Assembly (NCBI GenBank): GCA_031472005.1
Contig: PZJY01000011.1
Coordinates: 558,001-622,000, forward strand
DNA length: 64,000 bases
Direction: 5' to 3'
Source of the DNA: Tetracladium setigerum
Taxonomy: Eukaryota; Ascomycota; Leotiomycetes; Helotiales
Shown: piece by piece, positions 35,474 through 45,830 of the stretch
Layout: each line of letters begins with the position of its first letter
Numbering within the stretch: the first letter of the stretch is position 1
Translations under genes and position numbers: made by a program
Notes under the pieces: model-generated
Told to the model about the DNA's origin: nothing
Databases searched by the model: none
Seen by the model: the letters and a program-made list of their open reading frames with translations, nothing else

Positions 35474-35887
35474 CTACCCTGAGCTGAGATTTAAGTAAGC
35501 ACCGGACCCAGTAATCCACATAGGGCCTTAGAAAAACGGTTCATATTATAGCTCCACCCGCAATGGTTTGTTTTTGTTTTTTCCTCTATCGCACGTGCGT
35601 GGGCAAACTAGAATGTGTACGAAGGCGGCTGCAGATATTCAATTCCTCAGAGTGGTCCACAGCTGCGGCGGAAAGTGGCATCTCGTTACGGGCGTCTTTG
35701 TTGGTTTGAGAGTAGCCAATCAATCTATGATAAACTTTGGCCATTCCTACCTACATCCTACCCTTCATGTTCCCATCTGTCTCACGATGTGCACGCGCGC
35801 TAAAACTTCTCGTGCGGGCCTCTCTCTAACCAGACCTAAAAATCCAACATACAAGTCACTTTCCATGCTCAGAAACATACAAGCAAC

Positions 35888-37305
35888 TCACATCATCTCA
35901 ATCCTCTCCCTCTTCCCAAAGGCCTCAACCATCCCAGTAAAATCTCGCGGTTCACTCCTCAAAATGCCCCAACGATCTAATCTCTTGTAATCCCACAGCG
36001 CATAACCCCAAGACAATAACCACGGACTCCATCCCTCATTACCACCTACAGCCTGGAATGTTCTCAGACCATGGATAAATGTTCGGATCCAAACAATAGC
36101 AACATTGAGACCTTCGCCGGATCTATCACCGCGGAAGGGATGTCGGCGGGAATTGTGGGGTACCAGGAGATTCGTTCTTCGAGATAAGGCCAGCTAAGGA
36201 GTTGGTGAATGCCTCGTGGGCGGGGAGACGTCATGCAGGAGAACCAGGCGGAGGTTTTGAGGAGGTGGAGTTCTTCTGCAGGGGTCTTGGCTGAGAGAAT
36301 CTGTTGGAAGAAGTCGAGGCCTAGGCCGGTGAGGTGGTTGGCGATGCCCTTGAATAAAGTATCTTCTATGTAGGGATTAGTGAGATGTTTGTGAGATTTA
36401 AAATGAAACGAACCATATTGGAACATGTATTGGGGAAATGGCGTTTCGCAGATCATTCGCTCCCCAGTTTTAGATACCGAGTCGCCGAACTTGATACCTA
36501 GACTTGCTGTGTGTCGTTTGATCAGATCCTGGTAGGTGCAGTGGATAAAATGGCGGACACAATTGTTCTCCTCTACCTCCCACTCTTCATATGATTGAAG
36601 AAGGTAATCAACACGTGCGTGGTACACAGTTCGTAGATTAGTGCCAGTTCGTTGTGGTGCTTGTGGAGTTCTACCCAACAAAGCCGCAAAGATCTCAAAA
36701 TGATAGTATGCTCGGTACACACGTGTTTGCTCTGTGGAAGATAGCGGTGCAACAGTGCTATATGGACTATCGCTAACGTTGGGACGGTTTGCGGCAGCCC
36801 AGGCTACATGCTTAGCAGCAATTCTCTGAATCGCCAGGTGACAGAGAGCCATTTTACGCAGCATTACCACGTCTTGGTCGTCGAGACAAACACCCAGAGT
36901 TCTATCAACTTCGTAGTCAATAAGAAATTGCTTGGTGTTGCTTTGCCAAGCTTGTTCATCCCGTCGAATTAATCCGGCAGCGTGCAAGGAGCAAGCCTCA
37001 CCAAGCATCTCAGGAGACAGGTCATTAGATAAGACGTGGAAGAGGATATGTCTCTGACGACTCTTGTAGGCTGCGTAGAAGCTTGGGACTGAAAGTGTGA
37101 CGGTGCGCAAGGTCTCCAGATCTGGCATAGCCGCAAGAAGTGCAACCTTCAATTCCGTAGGAAGTAGCCCCAGGCGATCAGTTGCAATGTAAGGATCCAT
37201 GGGTCTGGGACAATTCGACTCGGGGGTTGCGGGCTGTAGAGAGATGCTGACCATAGCAATGGGTTGATGCTCTTGAGGAGATTGATGAGATGTAGTATAC
37301 GCCAT
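35888..37305 (-). CDS. F-box-like protein (copy B), one frame break near the C-terminus
   Basis: ATG 37305, no introns. An F-box-like segment (LGLLPTELKVALLAAMPD, then LRTVTLSVPSFYAAYKSRQ) occupies about residues 45-85, and a long helical fungal-specific region follows. The uninterrupted frame ends at 36064, but one base missing near 36135 (CCTTCCGCGG on the coding strand) puts the remaining sequence in a clear continuation: VWIRTFIHGLRTFQAVGGNE, then WLLSWGYALWDYKRLDRWG, ending at TGA 35888-35890. The W-G-Y-x-x-W-D block is the usual C-terminal signature of this fungal F-box-type family and is also present in copy A (WGYVFWDD). A role as an SCF adaptor is inferred from the F-box likeness only. 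Substrate unknown. Confidence 0.7.
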
Positions 37306-38127
37306 GATGCTGTCCTATGAGGATACCTGCGAAATGGTTGGTTGTATCTGCGTTCTTTTGTTTGTCGTACCTTGTGTAAGAATTCCGAGGCTGGGTTACC
37401 AATCCTACCTGCCGACGAGAGACACGCGTGAAGGTTCCCGCAGGTAGATTGGAGATCAGTGGAATGGGGAAACAGAAGAAGCAACACCGGTAGGGTAATC
37501 TCAAACCAAAGAAGGTCAGTTATCGTAGATATAAAAATCACTTCCTCTGCAAACCTTTTGCAATTTTCAGCCACGAGGCTATTTACCCTTTCCAGCTGAC
37601 CTCACTGCCTGAGCCAACAAGCCCGCCGAAATTGGCGGTTCCAACGGCTAGATTGTGTTGCAAATGAGGTGATCGTTCTTGCCACTCAGCAGATACAGTA
37701 TGGATCGCGTGTAATGTTTTTCGCACGAAGATGGAAATGTCTTGGTCGAGATGTTGTTCGAGCGAGAAGATGTTGGTGAGATGCAAGGCACTTGATGCCA
37801 AGCTTGCCCCCCCGCGCCACATGATTGGTTGGTGTCACGTCACATGATAGTCACCAGACCTCTCCAAAGATTCATGTGGAAACGATTCACGGTTATTCAC
37901 AACATCACCAGAGTCACTTTTAAGCCATACGTCAATGTGCAATCCACTTAATCCTAAAAGTGGTTCTGGTAAGGAAGCGTTGCCTGTTCGCTTAGCAATA
38001 GTGGGATAGGTACGAATGTGACAACATCGTCTTGTCGCAACCCTTCTCTTCTTCGATAAACAAATATATGCCAAAACACTCGTACCTCTCAAATTACCTC
38101 CAAGCTCACAACATTACCTCGTTAGAA
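37306..38127. other. Divergent intergenic region
   Basis: Upstream of F-box copy B (-) and the FAD oxidase (+). Nothing identified beyond probable promoters. An in-frame upstream ATG at 38068 for the oxidase lies at its right end. Confidence 0.3.
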
Positions 38128-39601
38128 ATGACAGGCTCTCCGTCCACTCCAGGTCAATCGACCCTCCCAACTCCAAAGTCAACCGACTCCTTCTGGCATT
38201 CTGAGCCATCTCAGATTCTCTTGGGCCACAGGACCACCCCACAGCTGCCAAAGGAAGCCGACGTAGTCATAATAGGCAGTGGAATCTCCGGTGCCAGCGC
38301 AGCCCATTTTCTCTCTCAAGATGATGTAGGAAAAGAGCTCAATGTCGTGATGCTGGAAGCTCGTGAGGCTTGTTGGGGAGCTACTGGCAGAGTATATACA
38401 TAGCCATGCCTGCTATTTCACGCACAACAACTGACAAATTTCCTCGCAGAATGGAGGTCATTGTCAACCTATGGTCTATCTTTCCACAGCTGAAATTGGA
38501 GCATTTGAGCTCCAAAACTACCACGCCATCAAATCACTCGTCGAAGAACACAACATCCCTTGTGACTGGCGAACTGTCTCCGTAGTGCACGCCCACATCA
38601 ACCAAGAGCTATTTAGTAAAGCCCTCGAAATCTTCAACAAACTCTCTGAGGCGAACCCCGCCCTCTCAGAACAGGTAACAGTCATCACACCAACATCAAC
38701 TCACCCCTCACTCTCAGATCTCCACATCCCCGCCGCAGCAGGAGCATTCATCCAAAAGCACGCCGCCAGTCTCTGGCCCTATAAACTCGTGGCATTCATT
38801 CTCGAACAACTTCTCTCATCTACATCAGGTTTCAGATTCAATCTCCAAACCAACACCCCCGCAACCCACATTCAACATATCCCCTCGTCCTCATCCTGGA
38901 TAATCCACACGCCTCGCGGTCTCATCTCAACAAAAAAACTCCTCTTAACCACAAACGCATATACATCCCATCTCCTCCCCAACTTCACCGACCTCATCGT
39001 CCCCGTCAAAGGCGAGATGTCCGCTCTCCTCCCACCCTCTCCACTCGAACTGAGTCACACTTACGGCTTCATCGGCAACTCTGACGCAAATGTTCATCAC
39101 GACGACTACCTCATCCAACGTCCCTACACCGGCCGAGGAAAAGGCGAGCTCCTCTTTGGCGGTGGTCGAGCTTTTGAAAAGAATGGTGGAATTGGTGATT
39201 CGGACGATAGCTCTGTGGATGTCGATGCTGCAAGATATTTGCGCACGGAATTGGGTAATATATTAGATCTTGAGCAGGGGAAGAATAGAGGGAAGGAGTT
39301 GGAAGCTACGTTTGAATGGAGTGGCATCATGGGTTATTCGCGTGACGGCAATCCGTGGGTCGGTGAGCTATCTGAGGAAATTGGTGTTGGAGGTGCGAAA
39401 GGCTTGTGGATTTCGGGAGGCTTCACGGGGCATGGCATGCCTAATACATGGCTGTGTGGACGAGAGGTTGTAGAGCTGATGCTGGGGCGTGGTGGAGATT
39501 TGTTGCCAGCTGTGTATAGGGTTAATAAAGGGAGAGTTGAAGAAGCAAGAGGATTGAAGTCGGTCAAAACTCAAGACGAGGAAGGACTACTTCTGCTTTG
39601 A
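38128..39601 (+). CDS. FAD-dependent amine/amino-acid oxidoreductase (DAO family)
   Basis: 471 aa in two exons, 38128-38391 and 38450-39601; the intron joins ACWGATGR to NGGHCQPM. The dinucleotide-binding motif VVIIGSGISGASAAHFL lies at residues 46-62, an E-A-R end of strand beta-2 follows, and the R-N-G-G-H motif is typical of fungal DAO-fold oxidases (glycine oxidase/PuuB-like). Late motifs GYSRDGNPWVG and GFTGHGMPNTWLCGREV form the C-terminal FAD-contact region. It should oxidise an amine or amino acid with release of ammonia or a reduced product. The substrate is unknown. ATG 38128 is preferred over the in-frame 38068 because relatives begin close to the proline/serine segment before the FAD motif. 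The next gene downstream, converging on it, is the hydantoinase-like enzyme (116 nt between stops). Confidence 0.88.
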
Positions 39602-39716
39602 TGTATTGGTATGTCTATCTAGTGTTCTGAGTATCCTTTACGACCGCAAATCTACGCTATGCTGTGAAATATACCGATTCTGTCTTCTGGCTCGTAGATA
39701 TCCCCTAGCCAACCCC

Positions 39717-42700
39717 TCATTTTTGGGGTCGAAATTCGTCAATGACACTTCTTGGCTTTGTGTACTTGAGATCAGATTTGTACTCGTATGGGAGATGGAA
39801 AGCATGTGGTCCGACAATTTCAAGTCCTCTCTTTGAAACCCAAATCGGGTGGGGCGCCATGATCATTACTGTTACTTTCAGACCATATCTACACGCAAGG
39901 TTAGGATTATCACCTAATCTTCTTGTTTTCAACGGCCTAGGGGGAACATACCTGTACTCTTGCACACCAATGGCTTCACCAGTTGAAACATCCAGGAGAA
40001 AGATTAAGTCCGGAACAGTTGCAAGCACCTAATTTAGCAATCAGCAAAACTCTCAAAGGAAATAGGAGTTGATCACTTACCGTTTCAACACCTTCCTCGT
40101 CAACCCCTACAACCGCTAGATTCTCATTCATAAAAGGTATGCTAACCTCCTTGAATCCACCAGCCATATCTCGCTCGCTCTCATTCTCCGCCTCTCCCTC
40201 TCCCAATCTCTCAACAACAACCCTACCTACACTATGGGCTGTTGTTGTCAACATACTTTCTACACTTCTTATTTTACCATGAAATATCACTCGCGCACTC
40301 TCTGGACCTCCACATTCAGAGATAATGGCGGAAGTGACTGTGGAGAGCATGGATGACTGTTGGGCTTGGGAGACAGCGCGACCCAGTCGCCAGGCAAGAG
40401 AGTAGGTGTTTGGGATAGACGTATTTTGCATGTGGGTTCCCGAGGAAGGCATTCCGGCAGCGCCAGCTGCTCCCCTGTTGATTGATTAGTTGGAGGTGAG
40501 ACTTGGGCGGTACGGGATGAGTTACCCGACCTTGAACACGGCAGTACGAATATCCATATTGGTTGATGCCAAATCTTTCTGGGTAGCAGGCACGTAGACA
40601 TTCACTCCTGTCCCGGAGCAGATCGTAATAGGTAGAAGGTCATTCACAGATGTTGATGTTACATAGGGAGAGCACATTTCAAAACTTGGAAATGCTCGAC
40701 CTAGATTGTGTCAGTTCGTATGAGTGGAGAAGTGTCATGGTACAAACCCATTAAATCGCCGTCTACTGTAGGGACATCGTAATACCTCGAACTTCCTACT
40801 TCTAGGGGTTGAAGTCCATTGCTACCTCCAATCTCACTGGCAATCATGGTAGTGTACCCAAGTCCCTCGATTCTAGTCATTTCTTGAAGTGCATGAAGAA
40901 CTCCGTGACCGCCCGGTCTCTCAATGCTCACTTCGGGCGTTCCTATGCTGGCAACTGATGGCAACAGATCCTCTGAAGTCAAACTTTCCAGCGTTCTAAT
41001 TTTCATCGTCTCGCCTTCCAGGAGTAGTTGATTGAGAATGAGATAGAGCCCATAAGGTGAGCCTCCTCCTCCGCAACCTAAGATGTAGCAGCCGATGGCA
41101 AGAAATTTCAAGTCTGTTCTCGAGACATTCCAGATTCCCTCCGAGTCAACCGAGGGCTTGTATTCCTTAAGATCTACAATCTCTTCGGGAATAGACTTGG
41201 TTTTTGTCTGATGCGTCTTCGTCTCTTCGTATTCCTCATCCTCGACGATCGGGTTTTGTGTAAAGTTCTCAATCATTTCCTTGTGAATTCTTGCGTGATC
41301 AGCACCGCAAGCAACAGTAACTGTGATTTTAACATCGCCGTCAGAGTACGGAACTCCGGTTACTTGCTCGTTGATGACTGTCACCGAATTTTTATCGCCT
41401 CCTCTTGCGACTGCGTGCTCAATTGCCAATGCCTTTGCTTTTGCAATTTCCAAAGGTGTGTTAGTATTCTTTGCAACAAATTCGGCGCTTCCAGAGATCT
41501 TAGCCAAGGCAGCACCGATAGCGTTTGCAACACCAGCGTGTGCAGGAACAATAATCTTTTCCACTCCCTCAAGTGAATCTGGGCACAAGATTGAGCCTCC
41601 TCCGACAAGAATCACCGTACATGGCTCCGGCGAAAACTTTGCTCTGTCGATGACGACTTCAAGCATTTTCTTCATCGTTGCCTTTGCTTTCAATATGGTG
41701 GATTCAGGTAGCTCGACTTTTGAACTGCCTATATTGGCACCAGATGCCGCAGCAACATCAGTGGCCGTTACGACGCTGCCTCCAAAGCAGAGAGCTTTCG
41801 TCAGAATATCATGGCCAACGCTCTCCGGCCCAACAGTCACTTTTTGATCCTCAACCACTCGGACGAGAGAGCCTCCACCGAGCCCAATACTCTCGACGGA
41901 TGGCATTTCTAGATTTATCTTAACACCTGCGATGTCCGTGTAAGTCTTCGCAAGACGTGGATATCCATTCTGCAATAGATACCCCACATCAGTAGTCGTT
42001 CCACCAATATCTACCACAATACATCCATTCCGGCCGATTTGGTCCCCTGCTAGTAGTGCCGCACCTCGAATGGAGTTTGTGGCTCCGGATGAGAAGATTC
42101 GAATTGGAAATTGCAACGCTTCGGAGTATGGCAGAAGATGTCCTTCGTTCGAGGATAGATATAACGGACAATTGAGACCAAGTTTTGTCATAGCCCCAAT
42201 AAAAGCGCGAATTGTTCTCCGAGCAAAGTTAAGGATTGAGCCATTCAAAATCGCAGCATTCTCACGAGCCAATAGCCCCGCGCCAGCAACCTCGCGCGAG
42301 CACACAATGTTGACAGTCGGTCCCAACGCTTCGTAGATCATGTCCCGGACGGTCGTTTCTTGGTGATGCTCCTTGTCCATGGGAGAACCAATGCCAACAA
42401 TAACAATGTTCGTCAGCCCTTTAGATTTGATGATGGAAATTTGCTCTTTGATGGAAGCGACATCGATGGATGCAATTTCATCTCCTCCAAGGTTAATACC
42501 ACCAGGGATAATTGCCGTGTGGCCATCAATAATAGCTTTGAGATCAGCGGGCCAGACTGAAAAGGTTGGTTGTCCAGCAGAAAAGTCAAACGAAGCAAGC
42601 CGGAGGACTGCCACCTTTTCAACTCGGGATGAGTCTCGCTCGATGATCGCATTCAGAAAATGAGTGGTACCAATCGACAGAGCCGCAATAATGTTCGGCG

Positions 42701-42939
42701 ACACCTTTGACTCGTCAAGAAGAGCCTGAAGCGTCTCCTTCACGCCGAGAGTAACATTGGAAGTTGTTGGTGATTTGTGTGAGGCTACAACAGTAAGAGA
42801 ACCTCCATTTGCAACGTTGAGAAGCACGGAGTCAGTGTTTGTTCCTGTGAGAAGTCAATAAGCGAGTTCTTCGGGAAAGAGTAAACAAACACTCACCCCC
42901 GACATCAATTCCCACGATTAAAGAGTTGTGTTCAGACAT
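39717..42939 (-). CDS. Fused hydantoinase/oxoprolinase (HyuA-type) and DUF917 protein
   Basis: 1006 aa in five exons: 42939-42897, 42844-40748, 40700-40526, 40474-40081 and 40028-39717. All junctions keep phase. The N-terminal ~560 residues are a HyuA/oxoprolinase-type ATP-binding (actin-like fold) enzyme: IDVGGTNTDSVLL at residues 11-23, the second phosphate motif VVDIGGTTTDVGYL, and the G-G-G-S blocks ESIGLGGGSLV and ILVGGGSIL. From about residue 595, KFLAIGCYILGCGGGGSPYG opens a DUF917 (S-methylthiohydantoin desulfurase-like) domain that runs to the end. In bacteria these two activities are usually separate neighbouring genes. Such enzymes open five-membered amide rings (hydantoins, 5-oxoproline). 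The exact substrate is unknown. Its promoter is shared with the NCS1 permease. The gene is intact. Confidence 0.9.
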
Positions 42940-43703
42940 TATTGGCTTTGCTTGAGCAGATGCATTCCCAGAACGATAAGCAGTACTTGGGAGGGAAGTT
43001 TCAGATGTACTTGAATGCGACTTGAAGTGTATCTCTTATCTTTATTGACGAGGGTTGGAATCAGATATCGATTCTTGAGGTTGAGAAGCAACATGGAGAC
43101 CAGATCGTTTCTTCTCACCACCGGGTCGCCTTTCCCTCGTTGTGGTGTTGTGGGGCAGGTGGTTGCGACTCGGTGCGCGTTCACCCCCATTTTTGCTGGT
43201 CGCTCGCTTAGCCTGGTGATAAGATTGGGGATGTTGGAAGGACCATTCACCAACTGCAGCAACTGTTACCCCATGTTTGTGCTACATTCCCAAACAAAGA
43301 AAGTGCATACTGTGCTCCGTACTCAGTACTCGTACAGGAATGGAGCTGGTCCGACCATCATTCCCCATCGGAACACCATACAGATGCACCTTAGAAATTG
43401 AGCTCTTAATACTGGTGCTGTCATACACCACTGCCTGTGCCTCTTGACCGAGGTGATAGATAACAAATGAGAGATAACCAATACTCTTGGAAGATGTACA
43501 AGAGTCGCTTGGAGATAAGAAATTGATTTTGAAAGTATACAGTACCTACGTATGTATACTGGGTAAGGAACTATAAAGGATGTTGCCTGTTGACACCCTC
43601 TTGCCCGCTTCTCACCCTCTCATCGCTCCCCCCTCTTCCTTGAACACCTTGCCACGTCTTGTTGATAACGGATCCTCTCATCATATTTTCCGCGGTTGCT
43701 AAT
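42940..43703. promoter_or_regulatory. Divergent promoter with a cluster of GATA-factor motifs
   Basis: The 764-bp region between the hydantoinase-type gene and the NCS1 permease contains eight HGATAR motifs: CGATAA 42974-42979, AGATAA on the minus strand within 43035-43041, TGATAA 43217-43222, TGATAG 43454-43459, AGATAA 43458-43463, AGATAA 43472-43477, AGATAA 43513-43518 and TGATAA 43663-43668. From base frequencies alone I would expect about two. HGATAR is the site of the nitrogen regulator AreA/NIT2, so induction under nitrogen limitation is likely. No coding frame here looks real. Confidence 0.55.
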
Positions 43704-45621
43704 ATGGCTTCATTCTTGAAGAAACTCGAGGTTAAGGACGACGCATATAATAGTGTACAGACTTCAATCTGGTACAACTCTGACATCGCGCCTTTCCCCC
43801 AGCTCGACGTACATGGGGTTATGTCGATTACTTTGGATTCACAGCAGTGGCAAGGTCAGTTGAACCCAAGTTCTAAACCGTTGATGGAAACTTCATGCTG
43901 ACCGGATTCATCAACGAAGTCTATGCATAACTGCTTGGGCAGGATCCGCAGCTCTCCTCTCCCTAGGTCTCTCACCTTGGCAAGTTGTTGGAGCTGGCTT
44001 CGTCGCTAAAGCTATCATATTTGGACTTGCTGCTGCAGTAGGATGGCTCGGAGCAGAGTGGCATATTGGGTTCACTGTGTCTCAAAGAGTGGTTCTTGGA
44101 ATGTACGGATCCTTCCTCGCGATCTGCATGAGAATAATACTCAGTATCGGTATGAAACCCGTTGCTCGAGTTTTAATTCTGATCTAACGCGAAGAAAAGT
44201 ATGGTACAGTTCTCAGGCGTGGCTCGGAGGGTTGTGCGTCACGGCAATGTTGAGTTCATGGAGTTACAGCTTTTTGATGCTGAAGAACACTCTTCCAGAG
44301 AGTGCGCACATGGTCACCCGAGATCTCGTCGGGTTTACTATTTTCCAGCTCATCTCAATCCCGTTTATGGTTTGTTGATCTCTAATCTGAAGTGAGCCGA
44401 TTAACTAATTGTAGTCAGTTGATTCGCCCAGAGAAAGTCAAGTTTCCAGTCTTCTTTGCAAATCTATTCACCATCTCCGTGATGATTGGCATGACAATCA
44501 AAACCTGTAAATTGGCAGGAGGTGTTGGTCCTCTTCTAAGTAAAGGGACCAGCTATTCAACATTATCACCTACGTGGGCATGGCTATATGCAATCACCTC
44601 TTCAGTGGGAGGCATCTCATCTGGCATTCTCAATCAATCCGATTTCACCAGATTCGCCACGAAGCAAGGTGTTCAAATTCCCGGACAATTTCTTGGGACT
44701 TTCATCGTGGGCACAATTGTTCCTATTTTGGCGCTTTTGACAGCTTCTGCCTCCGTCAAGCTCTACGCTGATAACGAGTCGGTTGTAACACCAATCTGGA
44801 ACCCACTCGTCCTCATTATTCAATGGAGTAAGTTTAATGATATGCATTACGCTTCCACTGCTAAGAGATATCCATAGTGCTCGATGACTACTCTGCCGCA
44901 AACCGAGCTTCGGCCTTTTTCTGTGCCCTCGCTTTTGTCATCTCCCAACTTGCCGAAAACATCGTGGGTAATGGGTTCGCCGCAGGAATGGATCTCGCTG
45001 GTCTCTTCCCCAAATACATAACACTCCGTCGCGGCTGTCTGATCTGCGCACTTTTATCTTGGGTAGTTCAGCCATGGCTCTTCTACAACACGGCCTCGGT
45101 ATTCGTCTCCGTCATGGCCGCTTTCTCGGTCTTCCTCGCCCCACTCACTGGCATCATGCTAGTTGACTATTTCTGGGTCCGAAGACAAAAGATTATGTTA
45201 CGACAACTGTACAACGAGAGCAATGAGGGCGCTTATTGGTACACAGCCGGCGTAAACTGGAGGGCTATTGTTGCATGGTTCGTCTGCTTTGCTCCAGCAA
45301 TGCCCGGAATGATCGCAAGTTTCAACCCTACGATGCACATTGCTCAAGGGGCGACAAACTACTACCTAGGAAATTACATCTTTGGTAAGTGAAGTTAATC
45401 CCGTGATGAAGACAAAAAACTGATTCATCGCGCTATTAGGCTTGTTAGAAGGTGCGGCATTGTACGCAGTTCTCTGCACGGTTTTCAAGGTCAAGACCGC
45501 GGGCGAGGAAGACGAAGAAGATTTTTTCGGCACTTTTGATCAGACTCAGACAGCTCGTAGGGGTATTGCGCCCTTTGGAGGTGATAAGGCCAACACTGCT
45601 GTTACAGAGAATGAGTTGTAG
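43704..45621 (+). CDS. NCS1-family permease (uracil/allantoin/hydantoin/nucleobase type), one frame break
   Basis: Twelve-TM plasma-membrane importer of nucleobase-related compounds, 549 aa if the break is corrected. Exons: 43704-43854, 43920-44149, 44200-44369, 44419-44827, 44878-45384 and 45440-45621. The N-terminus carries the family opening NSVQTSIWYNSDIAPFP. In exon 1 the C5 run at 43797-43801 appears to lack one C; with it the frame gives RRTWGYVDYFGFTAVA and meets exon 2 (ITAWAGSAALLSLGLSPWQV) in phase. Later signatures are GAEWHIGFTV, LIRPEKVKFPVFFANL, SGILNQSDFTRFA (the TM6 substrate region) and MLVDYFWVR in TM10. It starts back-to-back with the hydantoinase-type gene, which argues for uptake of that enzyme's substrate. 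Which nucleobase or hydantoin it moves is not decidable here. Confidence 0.85.
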
Positions 45622-45830
45622 ATAGATAGAAGGGGTTACGTTGTTTTGATCATGATTCGCTGATTTTCTATTCAACCCAATTTTACTTTTCGACCCGGAA
45701 ACAGCCCAAACGACAATTCCCAGATAAAACTCTTTCATACGTTCATAAAGCGTAATTTCCATCAAATGCAAAAGCTTTTGATGTACCCAATGATATCCCT
45801 TTCCAATTAGAAACCCCGTCAACGATTAAC

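Noticed and set aside
41211..42663. Plus-strand frames of up to 174 codons under the hydantoinase-type gene
   Set aside because: Antisense shadows of a long, conserved coding exon.
43015..43401. 128-codon plus-strand frame in the hydantoinase/permease spacer
   Set aside because: No family likeness, and it overlaps a divergent promoter full of GATA motifs.
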